Below are positions 11,608-21,328 of a stretch of DNA of 64,000 nt, in pieces. The stretch comes from Hypomyces perniciosus (lineage: Eukaryota; Ascomycota; Sordariomycetes; Hypocreales; Hypocreaceae): positions 4,216,001 through 4,280,000 of the forward strand of contig SPDT01000007.1 in the NCBI GenBank assembly GCA_008477525.1, written 5' to 3'. The notes under the pieces were generated by a model, which searched no databases, was not told the DNA's origin, and saw only the letters and a list, made by a program, of their open reading frames with translations. The position numbers were made by a program, and so were the translations under genes. The first letter of the stretch is position 1; each line of letters starts with the position of its first letter.

Positions 11608-12169
11608 CACTCCTCGTCCTTTTTCTTCCTCTTCCTCCTTCTCTTTCCATCTCCCCCCTTGTCTCTTCCCTCCCGGAGCAAACGCCGAGCCAGAATGGGG
11701 GCGCTGATTTTTCAGATTGGAGTTTAGAGTCATAATATCTCCGAGCGCGAGGCAGTCAACTCTCGCTTTTATTTCTTTATCACCGACTTCGACGCTGGAG
11801 CGCTGTTTCCAGTCCTGCCGGTACCGACCCGGAGCCACGAGCTCCGACGACGTTATCAGCGCCCAACTTGACAAGCGTCTCCAAGCTGGCCCGTTTTCCT
11901 AGGCGCTCGCCTAAATCAACCAAAACGGACGCTCCAAGGAACCAGCGGTCCTCCTTCTTCACCGACCTCGGTCGACTGTTTCACCCTCCCTAGGACCGGC
12001 TGGAGCTCACCTGCAAACTGCTTCCTAATCCATACGAGATAGTACACGCTCCTGCCGACGTGACGTAGGGTCGGCCATCGAGGCGAAAGAGTCAAACCCA
12101 CGCCACCACGCCGTATTTGAGACAGCTGTCGCGTCCCTACGAACCCCCTCGTCCCCACGCACGACCACA

Positions 12170-13874
12170 ATGGGCAACCAGGCCTCCAAGGAGAGCGGCT
12201 CCTCCAAGGGCTCCGCCGGAGGATCCAACGGCTTTGATGCCTCTCTCCAGTCGTACCCGTCGTTCAGCAAGTCTGACACAAAGGACTCATCGCGGTCTTT
12301 TCGCGCATTGCGATCCAAAATCCCCGGCAGTGGCAAGACAGACAGCCCGAGGAACTCAGTCTTAGCTAATGGCGACTCCGGGCTGAACGATGCTGCTTCG
12401 GTTCGATCTGCCAAAAGTGGCCGCTCGAGCGCATCCCGCAATAGCCGCAGCGACCTGCCCCCGCTTCGACACAACTCGACCGATGTGTCTGCATCTACAT
12501 CTGGTTCTCCATCTGATTCCCCTACGACAGAGGAGCAGCCACCGCCATCACCTGTCTCCAACTCTGTCAAGAGTGGCACCCATGATGTGAGCGCCGCGCA
12601 GGCGTCGGGTGAGGTTGATCATGTTTCCGACCAACCTCCTCTGGCCAATGCCAGCGTCAACACCCATATGCAAGCGCCTGGCCAGTCCATCCTGGTGAAG
12701 CGCGATAATACTATTAATCCTGTCCAAAAGACACCTTCAACGGATGCCAGCAAGAACGATTCCAACTCCAACGTCGCCATGGCTGAGATGAAGGATATGG
12801 ACCTGGATGATTACATCAAACGACTCCTCGATGCTGGCTATGCTGGTAAGGTGACCAAGAGCGTTTGTCTCAAGAACGCGGAGATTGTCGCTATTTGCCA
12901 GCGCGCACGAGAAGTCTTCCTCTCACAACCCGCCCTCCTGGAGCTCGATGCCCCTGTTAAGATTGTTGGCGATGTCCACGGCCAATATACGGATTTGATT
13001 CGAATGTTTGAGATGTGTGGTTTCCCTCCCATGTCCAACTATCTCTTCCTGGGAGACTACGTTGACCGAGGAAAGCAATCCCTGGAAACAATCCTGCTGT
13101 TGCTTTGCTACAAGCTGAAGTTCCCCGAGAACTTCTTCCTGCTCCGAGGGAACCACGAATGCGCCAACGTGACCCGCGTGTATGGATTTTACGATGAGTG
13201 CAAGCGGAGGTGCAACGTCAAGATTTGGAAGACGTTTATTGATTGCTTCAACACCTTGCCAATTGCTGCCATTGTGGCCGGAAAGATTTTCTGCGTGCAC
13301 GGGGGTCTTTCGCCAGCTTTGAGCCACATGGACGACATTCGAAACATTGCTCGCCCTACCGATGTGCCCGACTACGGCCTGCTGAACGACCTTCTTTGGT
13401 CGGATCCCGCTGATATGGAGCAAGACTGGGAAGCAAACGAAAGAGGCGTCAGCTACTGTTTTGGGAAGCGTGTTATTACCGATTTCCTTGCCACGCATGA
13501 TTTTGATTTGATCTGTCGAGCGCACATGGTGGTCGAAGATGGATATGAATTTTTCAACGATCGTGTCTTGGTCACAGTGTTTAGCGCACCAAACGTAAGT
13601 CCAATTACTTTCCTGTGCTTTGACAGGCGACTGACTCTTGCAGTACTGTGGCGAATTCGATAATTGGGGCGCTGTAATGTCTGTATCCTCCGAGTTGCTC
13701 TGCAGTTTCGAGCTGCTCAAGCCGCTTGATTCTAGTGCTCTCAAGAGCCACATTAAGAAGGGGCGCAACAAGCGGCAGCAAATGCTGAATAGCCCTGTAA
13801 GTTGACCGTCTCGACTATCAAGTAGTATGCTAACCATTTTATAGCCCGCAAGTGTTCAGCCTCAGAGCGTATAA
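12170..13874 (+). CDS. PPZ1: Serine/threonine phosphatase PPZ type (PP1-like)
   Basis: Three exons: 12170..13594, 13644..13796, 13845..13874, giving 535 aa. Both introns (49 and 48 nt) have GTAAGT donors; the first splits the conserved FSAPN/YCGEFDN block. The N-terminus MGNQASKE is a good N-myristoylation signal (Gly2). Residues up to about 210 are Ser/Thr/Pro-rich and likely disordered. The PP1-type catalytic domain follows: GDVHG (D268, H270), GDYVDRG (D296, D299), GNHE (N328, H329) and the C-terminal substrate motifs. [13 protein letters not shown], with Met where PP1 has Gln, is a PPZ feature. Yeast PPZ phosphatases restrain potassium uptake and influence salt tolerance, pH and cell-wall integrity and are inhibited by Hal3. 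If the last intron is retained, the protein ends two residues later, so the C-terminal tip is uncertain. A long pyrimidine-rich leader precedes the start. Confidence 0.92.
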
Positions 13875-14656
13875 GAGTTGAAGCTCTACATCGGGAGACG
13901 ACTTTGCCGAACTTGCATGGATGGAAGAAAGAGTTAGGAGCGGTCGCGAATACGAAGACAGAGTCACAACGACGACGTACGAGAATATCATTTGATATCA
14001 TCTTAGGGGTGCCATACGTCTATGAGGGGATCTAGAGGCTGGTGGGAACAGCGCGAGCAGGTGGCTACCATGGCTACGGGGTAATAACCGTGTCGGGTGG
14101 TTCATATCGACTGTGGCTCTATCCGAGCGGTGAGACGTAATTGTCTGAACCAGGATCTGGAACGGTCACTCGGCACATGCGTCCTCACGAATGGGCCTCT
14201 AGATGCTTCCGAGAACATGGCGAGATTTATGACGATTGACGGCGCCGCGGGAGGTTACGGAAGGGGAGAATCATGGGTAGTTTGGTGTCTTGAATGGAGG
14301 GGAATACTATTATACAAATCTGTTTTACTTGAGGAGGATCAGCGATTATATAGCGGGGCCTCGTGTGAATATGCGTGCAGCCCGCCAGACGATGCACGCA
14401 TTATTTAAGCGGGTGCCTTTGGAGTATTAAGAAACTGATTCGTTTTAATATTCCTAATTGTGTCTATTGCTGCGAGGTTCATAAAATACTATCATTCAGT
14501 GAGCGTATGGAATCCATGGAAACATTCCGTATGGTCGAGCCTTGACAATCGTCGTGAGATAGTGTGCTTAGTCATCGCCTTGGCTAGAGAAATTTCGTGG
14601 TTCTGCGTCGTCCCACCTGAACGCTGGCATCAAGTCAACTACCAAAAATCGCAATT
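13875..14656. other. Intergenic between PPZ and mitochondrial protein gene
   Basis: Contains the PPZ 3' flank and the promoter of the next plus-strand gene. Small ORFs at 14097-14408 and 14460-14660 lack recognisable features. No RNA gene or repeat is seen. Confidence 0.4.
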
Positions 14657-15832
14657 ATGAGTTCCCAGGCTTTTCGCTCGGTTTGCAGCCGGGCGAGGCC
14701 AGAGCTAAGGCAAACTGCACATGAATTGAGTGGTTACTTTCGACAGTTCTCCACGACACAATCGTACTTCGACGAACCTACCGGCAGCGATTCTCAAAAT
14801 GTCAGACCAACTACGACTGCCCGCCAGCGAACCCGTGCTGCTGCGACAGAGATTAATTCCCTAGTCAAGAATCGGAACACTGGCCGAACGGGGCAGACGG
14901 TGGGGGATTCGGCGGCTCAGCCCAAGGTGATTGATGTGCGGAGTCTGCCTAGGGGATTGGGTGGTCTGCGTGGGAGGGGAGGGCTACGTGGAAGGGGAGG
15001 ATCGTCGGCTCAGGGCGGTGCTCCACGGACTGCATCGCCGACGGGTGGGAATCGATTCTCACAGGCGAATCGTGGCCGACCATCTGCGACTAGAGGAGGT
15101 ACTGCCAGAGGAGGTGCTACCAGGGGAGGTTTCGGCGGCCGGGGCGGACGACGAGGCGGTTTCAAAGCAGCGGGGGGCAAAGCAAAGGGGAAAGAAGACG
15201 GCGACAAGACGGCCGGTCTACGAGGGAAGAGGCAAGACCCGTTTGAGAGGATGGATCCCGCAGAGCAGGAATTCGACGACGCTATGCGGTTCGGAACGAA
15301 GATGCAGTATAGCCCCGCGCTGACGCTGGAGTCCTTGGCGCCGTTTATGCCGGCCATTACGTCGACGAAGGAGGGCAGAGCTTCGACGGTGATGCAGAAT
15401 CTGAGTGTCCTTGGGACGGCGGATCCGGTGGGCATGCCGCAGAATCTACAGGCTCGGAATTATGCCGAGGAGCTTGAGAAGAGCGGGATACGCTTCTTTG
15501 CGGATGTGAAGGCCAAGGAGGCTGCGGAGCAGTATCTCCAGAACAAGAAGAAGACCGACGGTGGCGATGGGGCGGCGGTGGATGAGCGCATTATTCAGGG
15601 TGCGGAGGAGGCGATTAAGAAGGTCATCTTGGATAATGCCGTTGTGGGCAAGCATGAGGTGCCCAAGTTTGCTACGGATTCAGTTGGGGTTGCGCGGTCG
15701 TGGCATTTGAGGGCTGAGACGTATACGCAGAAGGATGTGGAGAGCTTCGAGAAGAAGCTGACGTCGCTGATTGCCGCTGGTAGCGCTGGTGCCAGGGGTG
15801 GAAATAAGGGAAAGCCTCAAGCAAAGGCTTAA
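14657..15832 (+). CDS. Probable mitochondrial protein with RGG-rich segment (mS46/Rsm28-like?)
   Basis: One exon, 391 aa. The first ~40 residues are Arg/Ser/Gln-rich with few acidic residues and end in a FSTTQSYF context, typical of a mitochondrial presequence. Residues about 95-180 are dominated by Arg-Gly-Gly repeats (GLRGRGGLRGRGG and similar), then Lys-rich. The C-terminal half is an ordinary mixed alpha-type sequence (for example SPALTLESLAPFMPAI, then a stretch ending KFATDSVGVARSWHLRAETY). It resembles poorly conserved fungal small-subunit mitoribosome proteins; mS46/Rsm28 is my best guess, from general layout and not from a recalled alignment. It converges on the gene for mitochondrial ribosome recycling factor with 124 nt between the two stops. 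RGG tracts usually bind RNA. Identity is uncertain; mitochondrial location is the better-supported inference. Confidence 0.6.
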   Translation: MSSQAFRSVCSRARPELRQTAHELSGYFRQFSTTQSYFDEPTGSDSQNVRPTTTARQRTRAAATEINSLVKNRNTGRTGQTVGDSAAQPKVIDVRSLPRGLGGLRGRGGLRGRGGSSAQGGAPRTASPTGGNRFSQANRGRPSATRGGTARGGATRGGFGGRGGRRGGFKAAGGKAKGKEDGDKTAGLRGKRQDPFERMDPAEQEFDDAMRFGTKMQYSPALTLESLAPFMPAITSTKEGRASTVMQNLSVLGTADPVGMPQNLQARNYAEELEKSGIRFFADVKAKEAAEQYLQNKKKTDGGDGAAVDERIIQGAEEAIKKVILDNAVVGKHEVPKFATDSVGVARSWHLRAETYTQKDVESFEKKLTSLIAAGSAGARGGNKGKPQAKA

Positions 15833-15956
15833 AAAATGGGTTTATATGAATGTATCACAACTGTCTACATATTGGGGAGGTTTCGTACAGTTGTCATGAC
15901 GTGTAAGATAGTATATGACCACTGACTTTATCATACAATGGCACATGAAGTCACTG

Positions 15957-16757
15957 CTAGTGGCGATCAAGCTGTTTAATCGTCTGCGCCTCTTCCTGGT
16001 CAATCTCCTTCATCTTCTTATCCTGCACCTTCTGCAGCTCCTTCTCAGCCTTCTTGAACACATCTGGCAGCATCTGGCCGTTCTTCTTCAACTCCTTCCA
16101 AACCTTTTCCTGCTTCGTCCTCGCCAGGCGTACCTTATCCTTCCAGCTCTGGCAAGTCTCCTTGACACGGCGCACAAGCGCATCCTTGCGCTCCATCTCC
16201 ACTTTGAGGAGCAGCTCCAGCTCATTGTCCTCAGCGCGCTGCGGCTGCTGGTTATACTCCTTGCTCGCCTGTATAGCCGACATGATGGGCTTGATATACT
16301 CGCGATCATTGACAAGCAGCGAAATAATGCGCCCAGAGCGGGGGACGATCTGCGCTAGCTCGCGGAGGGGGTGGGACACGACGCTGCCATCCTCGGGAGA
16401 CTTGACAGGCACGAAGACGGCGCCGATCTTGTCAGGGCTGAAGCGCCCCCCGTGGAGGACCTCGTGGAGTTGGGCCTTGTGGTGAGAGTCGAGAGGGGTG
16501 TAGGCGGCGAGAAGGGAGGAGAGGTCGAGGAGGTTTTCAGGATCAGATGCCGCAGCGGAGGAGGAGGCGGCGGCGGGGTCGCGCTTTGGGGGGGCGTTTT
16601 TGGTCTTCTTGAGGAGGGAGGAGGATTGGCTAAATGGGCGGATCGAGGATATTGTGTAGTTGTTTGAGGTATTGGCCGCGAGATTGATTGGTGTGAGGCG
16701 AATTACTCGCTGCGTTGAGGTATAGACGCCCCGTCTGCGCATCAATAATGTTAGCAT
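15957..16757 (-). CDS. RRF1: Mitochondrial ribosome recycling factor (RRF)
   Basis: One exon, 266 aa. An Arg-rich N-terminus ending near SSIRPFSQSSSLLKK is a mitochondrial presequence. Then comes an Ala/Ser/Pro linker, and from about residue 90 the RRF domain: GAVFVPVKSPEDGSVVSHPL, a PRSGRIISLLVNDREYI core, and long charged C-terminal helices (WKDKVRLARTKQEKVWKELK, then FKKAEKELQKVQDKKMKEID) that form the three-helix bundle. RRF with mtEF-G2 splits post-termination mitoribosomes. It is longer than bacterial RRF (about 185 aa) because of the presequence and linker. The minus-strand reading frame upstream of the start contains no obvious additional exon, though a short 5' exon cannot be excluded. 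Confidence 0.85.
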   Translation of the reverse strand: MLTLLMRRRGVYTSTQRVIRLTPINLAANTSNNYTISSIRPFSQSSSLLKKTKNAPPKRDPAAASSSAAASDPENLLDLSSLLAAYTPLDSHHKAQLHEVLHGGRFSPDKIGAVFVPVKSPEDGSVVSHPLRELAQIVPRSGRIISLLVNDREYIKPIMSAIQASKEYNQQPQRAEDNELELLLKVEMERKDALVRRVKETCQSWKDKVRLARTKQEKVWKELKKNGQMLPDVFKKAEKELQKVQDKKMKEIDQEEAQTIKQLDRH

Positions 16758-17293
16758 TGGAGCTTCGTTCTAGCTAGGGTAGGTTGCAATTGAGAGCTGA
16801 CAGGTATACATACTCCTCTGTATACGCCAATAGGCGCAGGCCACGAGTTGCCAAGCTTCTGGAGCGAGGGAGCGACATTGTTAACCGTTATTTTCTGTCT
16901 ATTCTCTTCATACGTAGAACGACTACCATGGAGGGTGTAAGCCAGAAGCTTCATGCGAGGTTGTGGTGATGCGATAAGATAAGGCGACAACCAGTGCTTC
17001 ATTAGATAGGTCACGTGCGAGAATATCTTATCGCATTGGCACGTGAAATCTTGCGAAAAGAACGTGACCAAGAATTGCCCAGAAGATGATTCAAATTGGC
17101 CAGACCAATGATTTGGCGTATATCCGTGACTGACGGGGTCCTTGTGCTGGATTTTAGAGCTTCAGCATAACCCATCCGTCAGCAGGATAGGATGTCAGTC
17201 CAGGTTAATAAGATCTAAATTGATTGAATGACTGCAATACACGGGATGTGCAGTTATAACTACAAATAATTCAGCATCATCCATCAACTAGAG
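16758..17293. other. RRF promoter and tRNA 5' flank
   Basis: A 106-aa minus-strand ORF (16751-17071) overlaps the RRF start but has no recognisable domain. Otherwise AT-rich non-coding DNA. Confidence 0.4.
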
Positions 17294-17386
17294 GACCGTG
17301 TAGCGCAGTGGTAGCGCGTTTGTCTTACATGATCAAACGGGTTATTTGAGCACAAAAGGCCGCAGGTTCGAACCCTGCCACGGTCA
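17294..17386 (+). tRNA. tRNA-Val (UAC), with intron
   Basis: A full cloverleaf can be drawn. Acceptor GACCGTG pairs perfectly with CACGGTC, discriminator A. The D stem is GCGC/GCGC. The anticodon stem TTTGT/ACAAA flanks a loop with anticodon TAC at 17326-17328, and the T stem GCAGG/CCTGC encloses TTCGAAC. A 21-nt intron (17330-17350) sits at the canonical place one base 3' of the anticodon. The A box (TAGCGCAGTGG) and B box (GGTTCGAACCC) for RNA polymerase III are intact. UAC decodes GUA. Confidence 0.95.
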
Positions 17387-17397
17387 TTCGACTTTCC

Positions 17398-17402
17398 TTT
17401 TT
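17398..17402 (+). terminator. RNA polymerase III T-run terminator
   Basis: Five T residues 12 nt after the tRNA-Val 3' end, the usual Pol III stop signal. A longer T tract at about 17449-17462 could back it up. Confidence 0.7.
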
Positions 17403-17885
17403 GGCATTAATCTTCGATTCAACTTTGGATAATGATTCGTGCATCAATTTTTTTTTTTTTTTAAATCGAGTTGTGATTTTTACAACAAGGGAAAGTAGGA
17501 TAGTATATATAGTATTTGTCTTGTCGAAAGCATTGACTAACTCTACAGTGGCTTATTACTCTCGGAGTGGTAGCATAACCAAGGCTGATAATCTACGTCG
17601 AAGAAACAAAGCTATTGTTAGTTTGTCTTCCTCTTTTTCCAGCAATTACAATCAACACTCACAGACCATGATTCAACTGAACGAAGGCTTTCCATCTCAT
17701 CAACTCATAAAATGCGTCGGTATGTTTCGTCATCTGGGTTTAGGTTCTGTTCATCACATCCCCCCTGTCCTAGGTGCCTTAGCTATTTACATCGCCTCCT
17801 TTCTCATGAATAGACAGTTGTCTTTGCGTGACCATATTATCATATACACAAATTAAATCATCCTCACATAACATGCATAGCTATC
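17403..17885. other. Spacer between tRNA-Val and SSADH 3' end
   Basis: AT-rich, with a T tract of about 14 nt. A 151-aa open frame exists without an ATG-supported start or any recognisable domain. Probably non-coding. Confidence 0.4.
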
Positions 17886-19659
17886 TTAGCTTTGCAATGG
17901 TTTGCCCATGCCGCCATATGTGACCGACTTGATAACCTGGTACTCATCGATGCCATACTTGGATCCCTCCCTGCCAAAGCCACTCTCCTTGACACCGCCA
18001 AATGGCGACGCTGGGTCCGAGATGATGCCGGTGTTAACGCCGACCATGCCCACCTCGAGAGCCTCGGCGATGCGGTACACGCGCTCAACATCGCGGGAGT
18101 AGAAGTAGGCACCCAATCCGACGTCAGAGTCATTGGCCATCCTGACAACCTCCTCCTCGGTCTTGAAGGGGAAGAGACCAGCGACAGGACCAAACGTCTC
18201 CTCGGAAGAAATGGCCATGTCGGGCGTCATGTCGCGGAGGACGGTGAGCTGGAAGAAGTTGGAGCCCTGTTCGGGCAATCGCTGGCCGCCAAGCACGAGC
18301 TTGCCGCCCTTCTTGATAGCATCCTGCACGTGGGACTCGACCTTGGAGACGGCTCGATCGTGGATGAGGGGGCCGTGGGTGGTGCCCTCCTCGAAGCCGT
18401 TGCCAACCTTGAATGATTGAACCTTTTCGACGAACTTCTTGGCGAACTCCTCGTAGATGCCCTCCTGGACGTAGATGCGGTTGGCGCATACACAAGTCTG
18501 GCCGGAAGACCGGAACTTGGAGGCGACAGCACCAGCCACTGCATCATCGATGTCAGCGTCGTCGAAGACGATGAAGGGGGCGTTGCCACCGAGCTCAAGA
18601 GAAAGCTTCTTGAGGGTGCTAGAGGACTGCTTCATGAGAAGCTTGCCAACACCAGTGGAGCCCGTGAAGGACACTTTCTTGATGGTGGGGTGGGTGGTGA
18701 GCACCTCGCCAACGACTGCCGTATTCTCGAGGGCCGTGACAATGTTGACCACACCCTTGGGGATACCGGCTCTGTGGGCGAGCTCAGCGAGGGCCAAGGC
18801 CGAGTATGGGGTCTCGCCTGGAGCCTTGCAAACAACAGTGCATCCAGCTGCGAGTGCGGGACCGAGCTTTCTCGCAATCATAGCCGCAGGGAAGTTCCAT
18901 CTGTCAAGACTGCATCAGCACACATGATCGATCTCTCTCGGAAGGCCCTTCTGTCCCACATACGGTGTAATCAGACCACAGACGCCGACAGGCTCCTTGA
19001 TGGTCCACACACGGTTTCCTGGCGTAGGGACAGGGATGGTATCGCCATAAGCACGGGGGGCCTCCTCGCTAAACCACTCAAGGCAGTTGGCGGTAGAGGT
19101 AGTCTCACCCTTGGCATCAGCTAAGGGCTTGCCGTTCTCCCAGGTGATGATCTTGGCGATATCCTCGGTGTTCTCGACGACGAGGTCGTACCACTTGCGC
19201 AGCAGCTTGGCGCGCTCGCGGCCGGTTGTGGTGCGGAAGGTCTTGAAGGCATCGGCAGCGGCTACGATAGCTGACTTGGTGTCGTCTGCGTCGCATTCGG
19301 CGGAGGTACCAATGAAATCGCCAGTAGCAGGATCTGTAGACGAGCGATTGAGGGTATTAGCGGACTCGAGGAGCTGTGAGGCAGGAGAGCGGATGACGAA
19401 CCATGGACCTTGAAAGTCTTGCCAGACTTCGCTGGTATCCATTCGCCATTGATATAGCAGACGTCCTGCTTGAGCAGCGACGGGTCCTTAAGCTGCAATG
19501 CCAATGTTCGTTAGCGAAACCCCCAAGCTATAGAACCATTCTTCAACTGCATCAACCCACCTTGGGTGCCATAGTTGAAGCTCGTCTCGCAAGGATAGAA
19601 GAAACGCCAGGAGAGAAGCGCAGAGTTGATGGAGCCACGAGCTTGTGCAGCAACGCCAT
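17886..19659 (-). CDS. Succinate-semialdehyde dehydrogenase
   Basis: Four exons on the minus strand, 19659..19561, 19492..19402, 19333..18964 and 18900..17886, giving 524 aa; introns are 63-68 nt and all phases agree. Exon 1 encodes a 33-aa Arg/Ser/Leu-rich presequence, so the enzyme is probably mitochondrial. ALDH-fold landmarks follow in order: PWNFPAAM, FTGSTGVGK, the general-base ELGG motif, and GQTCVC with catalytic Cys323 and a second Cys325. The C-X-C pair matches the redox-switch cysteines of human SSADH. Near the C-terminus is PFGGVKESGFGREGSKYG. It oxidises succinate semialdehyde to succinate, the last step of the GABA shunt (yeast Uga2). The family call is firm; cofactor preference was not examined. 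Confidence 0.9.
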
Positions 19660-20384
19660 GAGCGACTGATTATAAGAGGGAGGGGAAGGCAGAGAGGATG
19701 AGTGTTAAAAATCAACACCCACAAGAACAATCCGACCTGTAATCTAGAAGCGGGACATTTGATTGGGACCGGAGAAACGGAGGCGATGCATAAAGGGCGG
19801 GGGAATTGACGATTGGAAATGGCAATATGTGTCTGCTCCGTAGGCGGAGGTTGCGCAGTGACGTCGGCGATAGTACGCCCCTTTGTGGTGGGGAAATCCT
19901 ATAATAGTCGGCGGCCAGTATCGGGTAGATTTTACGATTTACGTCGTATTTTCCAATCCATTACCTATGTACAGATAGTACTCCGGACTAGGCCTACGCA
20001 GCAAACAACTATTATTAATATTTTAGAACAAGGGACTATTGCCAAGTCTAAGTCGATAAGATAATAGCCGTTGGGATTTATTTATAAGCTCAATCGAAGG
20101 AGTGGACTACTTACAGAGAAGGATCGGCAAGTTTTTTTTTACTCGTATAGATAAATAATTCTTATAAAGCGGTTAGATCCTTTCTGCTCCGTCATGGCCT
20201 CCAGGGCCTATTAGCCCCATGATCATAAAAGGTGGTATACCGCTCCCCCGAGTAAACCAAACGCCAAAATAACAAAACACCTATGCCTAAAATACCGGCC
20301 ACGAGATCCATGTGATCTATGAGGTTCACCCCCTCCGTGAGTTAAGTTTCATTCCGAAAAACTAACTCCACCATAAACGGCTGG
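19660..20384. other. SSADH promoter / 3' flank of four-TM gene
   Basis: Both neighbours run leftward. The spacer is AT-rich with short T tracts near 20131. ORF 19813-20064 has no recognisable domain. Confidence 0.4.
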
Positions 20385-21328
20385 CTATGACTGTCGTAGG
20401 GGAAGTCTCCGGTCGAGCGTGTGGAAGGCCTGTGTCCTCGGTGTAAAAGGTAAGCCGCCCGCTGCCTCCGGAAAGCTCATGCCCTGCATCTCCATGTCCT
20501 TGGTCTCCGCAAAGTTCGGTTCTGCATCGTCGTCTTCGTCATCAATGTCGGTGTCGTTGATCTTGTTGGGCCACATAGCATACATGGCGAAGCCCAGTGA
20601 GAGAACATAGGTGACCCTAAAAAAACACATCCTGTCAGCATCACGCTCACCAAGGTTTCTTGAGGGAGCGGGATGTGAAAAGAGAGACTTACAGCATGAA
20701 CAGCGTGATGAAGAGTGAGGACTGGGCAATTTGGCAGTTTTGATAGTTTCCGCTTGGCTTGGCTAGATCACAGCCGTATCTGAAGTACCATGCCGCTGGG
20801 GCAGGATATCTCGGATCGGAGTAGTCGGGGCCAATCTGGCCATAAACACTCACAGCATAGAGTGCGAGCAAGGAAAAATTGACAAATACAGCCATGGCAG
20901 GATACCAGATTTTCATGATAATCAAGATGAGCTTGGCCAGGATGAAGAAGAGAGAAATAACGGAGATGGCGACATTGAAGTCCGTCAATCTATCAACGAG
21001 TTGTCAGCAAAGGGTTTCTTCGATCAAATATCAGCTCAGAGAAAACTGACACTCGCGACCAAATGAGAGGAATGGTCGGCAAGGGACGGTAGTTGGCGTA
21101 GGCATAGAGAATGATGTTGGGGTTGGAGTTGAGGCCGTTATTGTAGCCAATTTGCCACATGGCGGAACGGTAGAGGTCTGGCTGAGCGATGCCGAAGATG
21201 ACGAGAAGAGGAATGAGGCCAACGAATTCGACTCCCATCAACCAGACGGTGGCCTTTCTTGCGACCTTGGACCATTTGCGAGCGAAGGGCCTATAAGACC
21301 AAGGCGACGCCGCGTTCGCGATGCCCAT
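20385..21328 (-). CDS. Four-TM (MARVEL-like) membrane protein of unknown function
   Basis: Three exons, 21328..21051, 20989..20693 and 20616..20385, join in phase to 268 aa; the introns are 61 nt (GTCAGT donor) and 76 nt (GTAAGT donor, T-rich acceptor). Hydrophobic segments at about 26-47, 97-117, 122-143 and 180-206 suggest four TM helices with an extracellular loop between TM3 and TM4 holding DYSDPRYPAPAAWYF and two Cys. The cytosolic tail has an Asp/Glu cluster (DTDIDDEDDDAE). The layout matches fungal MARVEL-type proteins known only by sequence; I do not recognise a named orthologue. It starts at MGIANAASPW. Confidence 0.7.

Larger units (their letters stand above)
7224..12169. other. 4.9-kb gene-poor region upstream of PPZ
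   Basis: The left end is the Sur7-gene promoter, with a short GGTGGA repeat at about 7270-7289. From about 7.6 to 9.1 kb the DNA is AT-rich and stop-dense. Short ORFs such as 7996-8241 (-, 81 aa) and 9327-9617 (-, 96 aa) cannot be assigned. From about 10.6 kb the plus strand becomes pyrimidine-rich with many short upstream ATGs, as in a long 5' leader or promoter of the phosphatase gene at 12170. No RNA gene, transposase or long coding stretch is seen. Confidence 0.45.

Noticed and set aside
12923..13837. 304-aa minus-strand ORF opposite PPZ
   Set aside because: Antisense shadow of the catalytic domain; no signature of its own.
17401..17856. 151-aa ORF after tRNA-Val
   Set aside because: No ATG-supported start, long T tract inside it, no domain.
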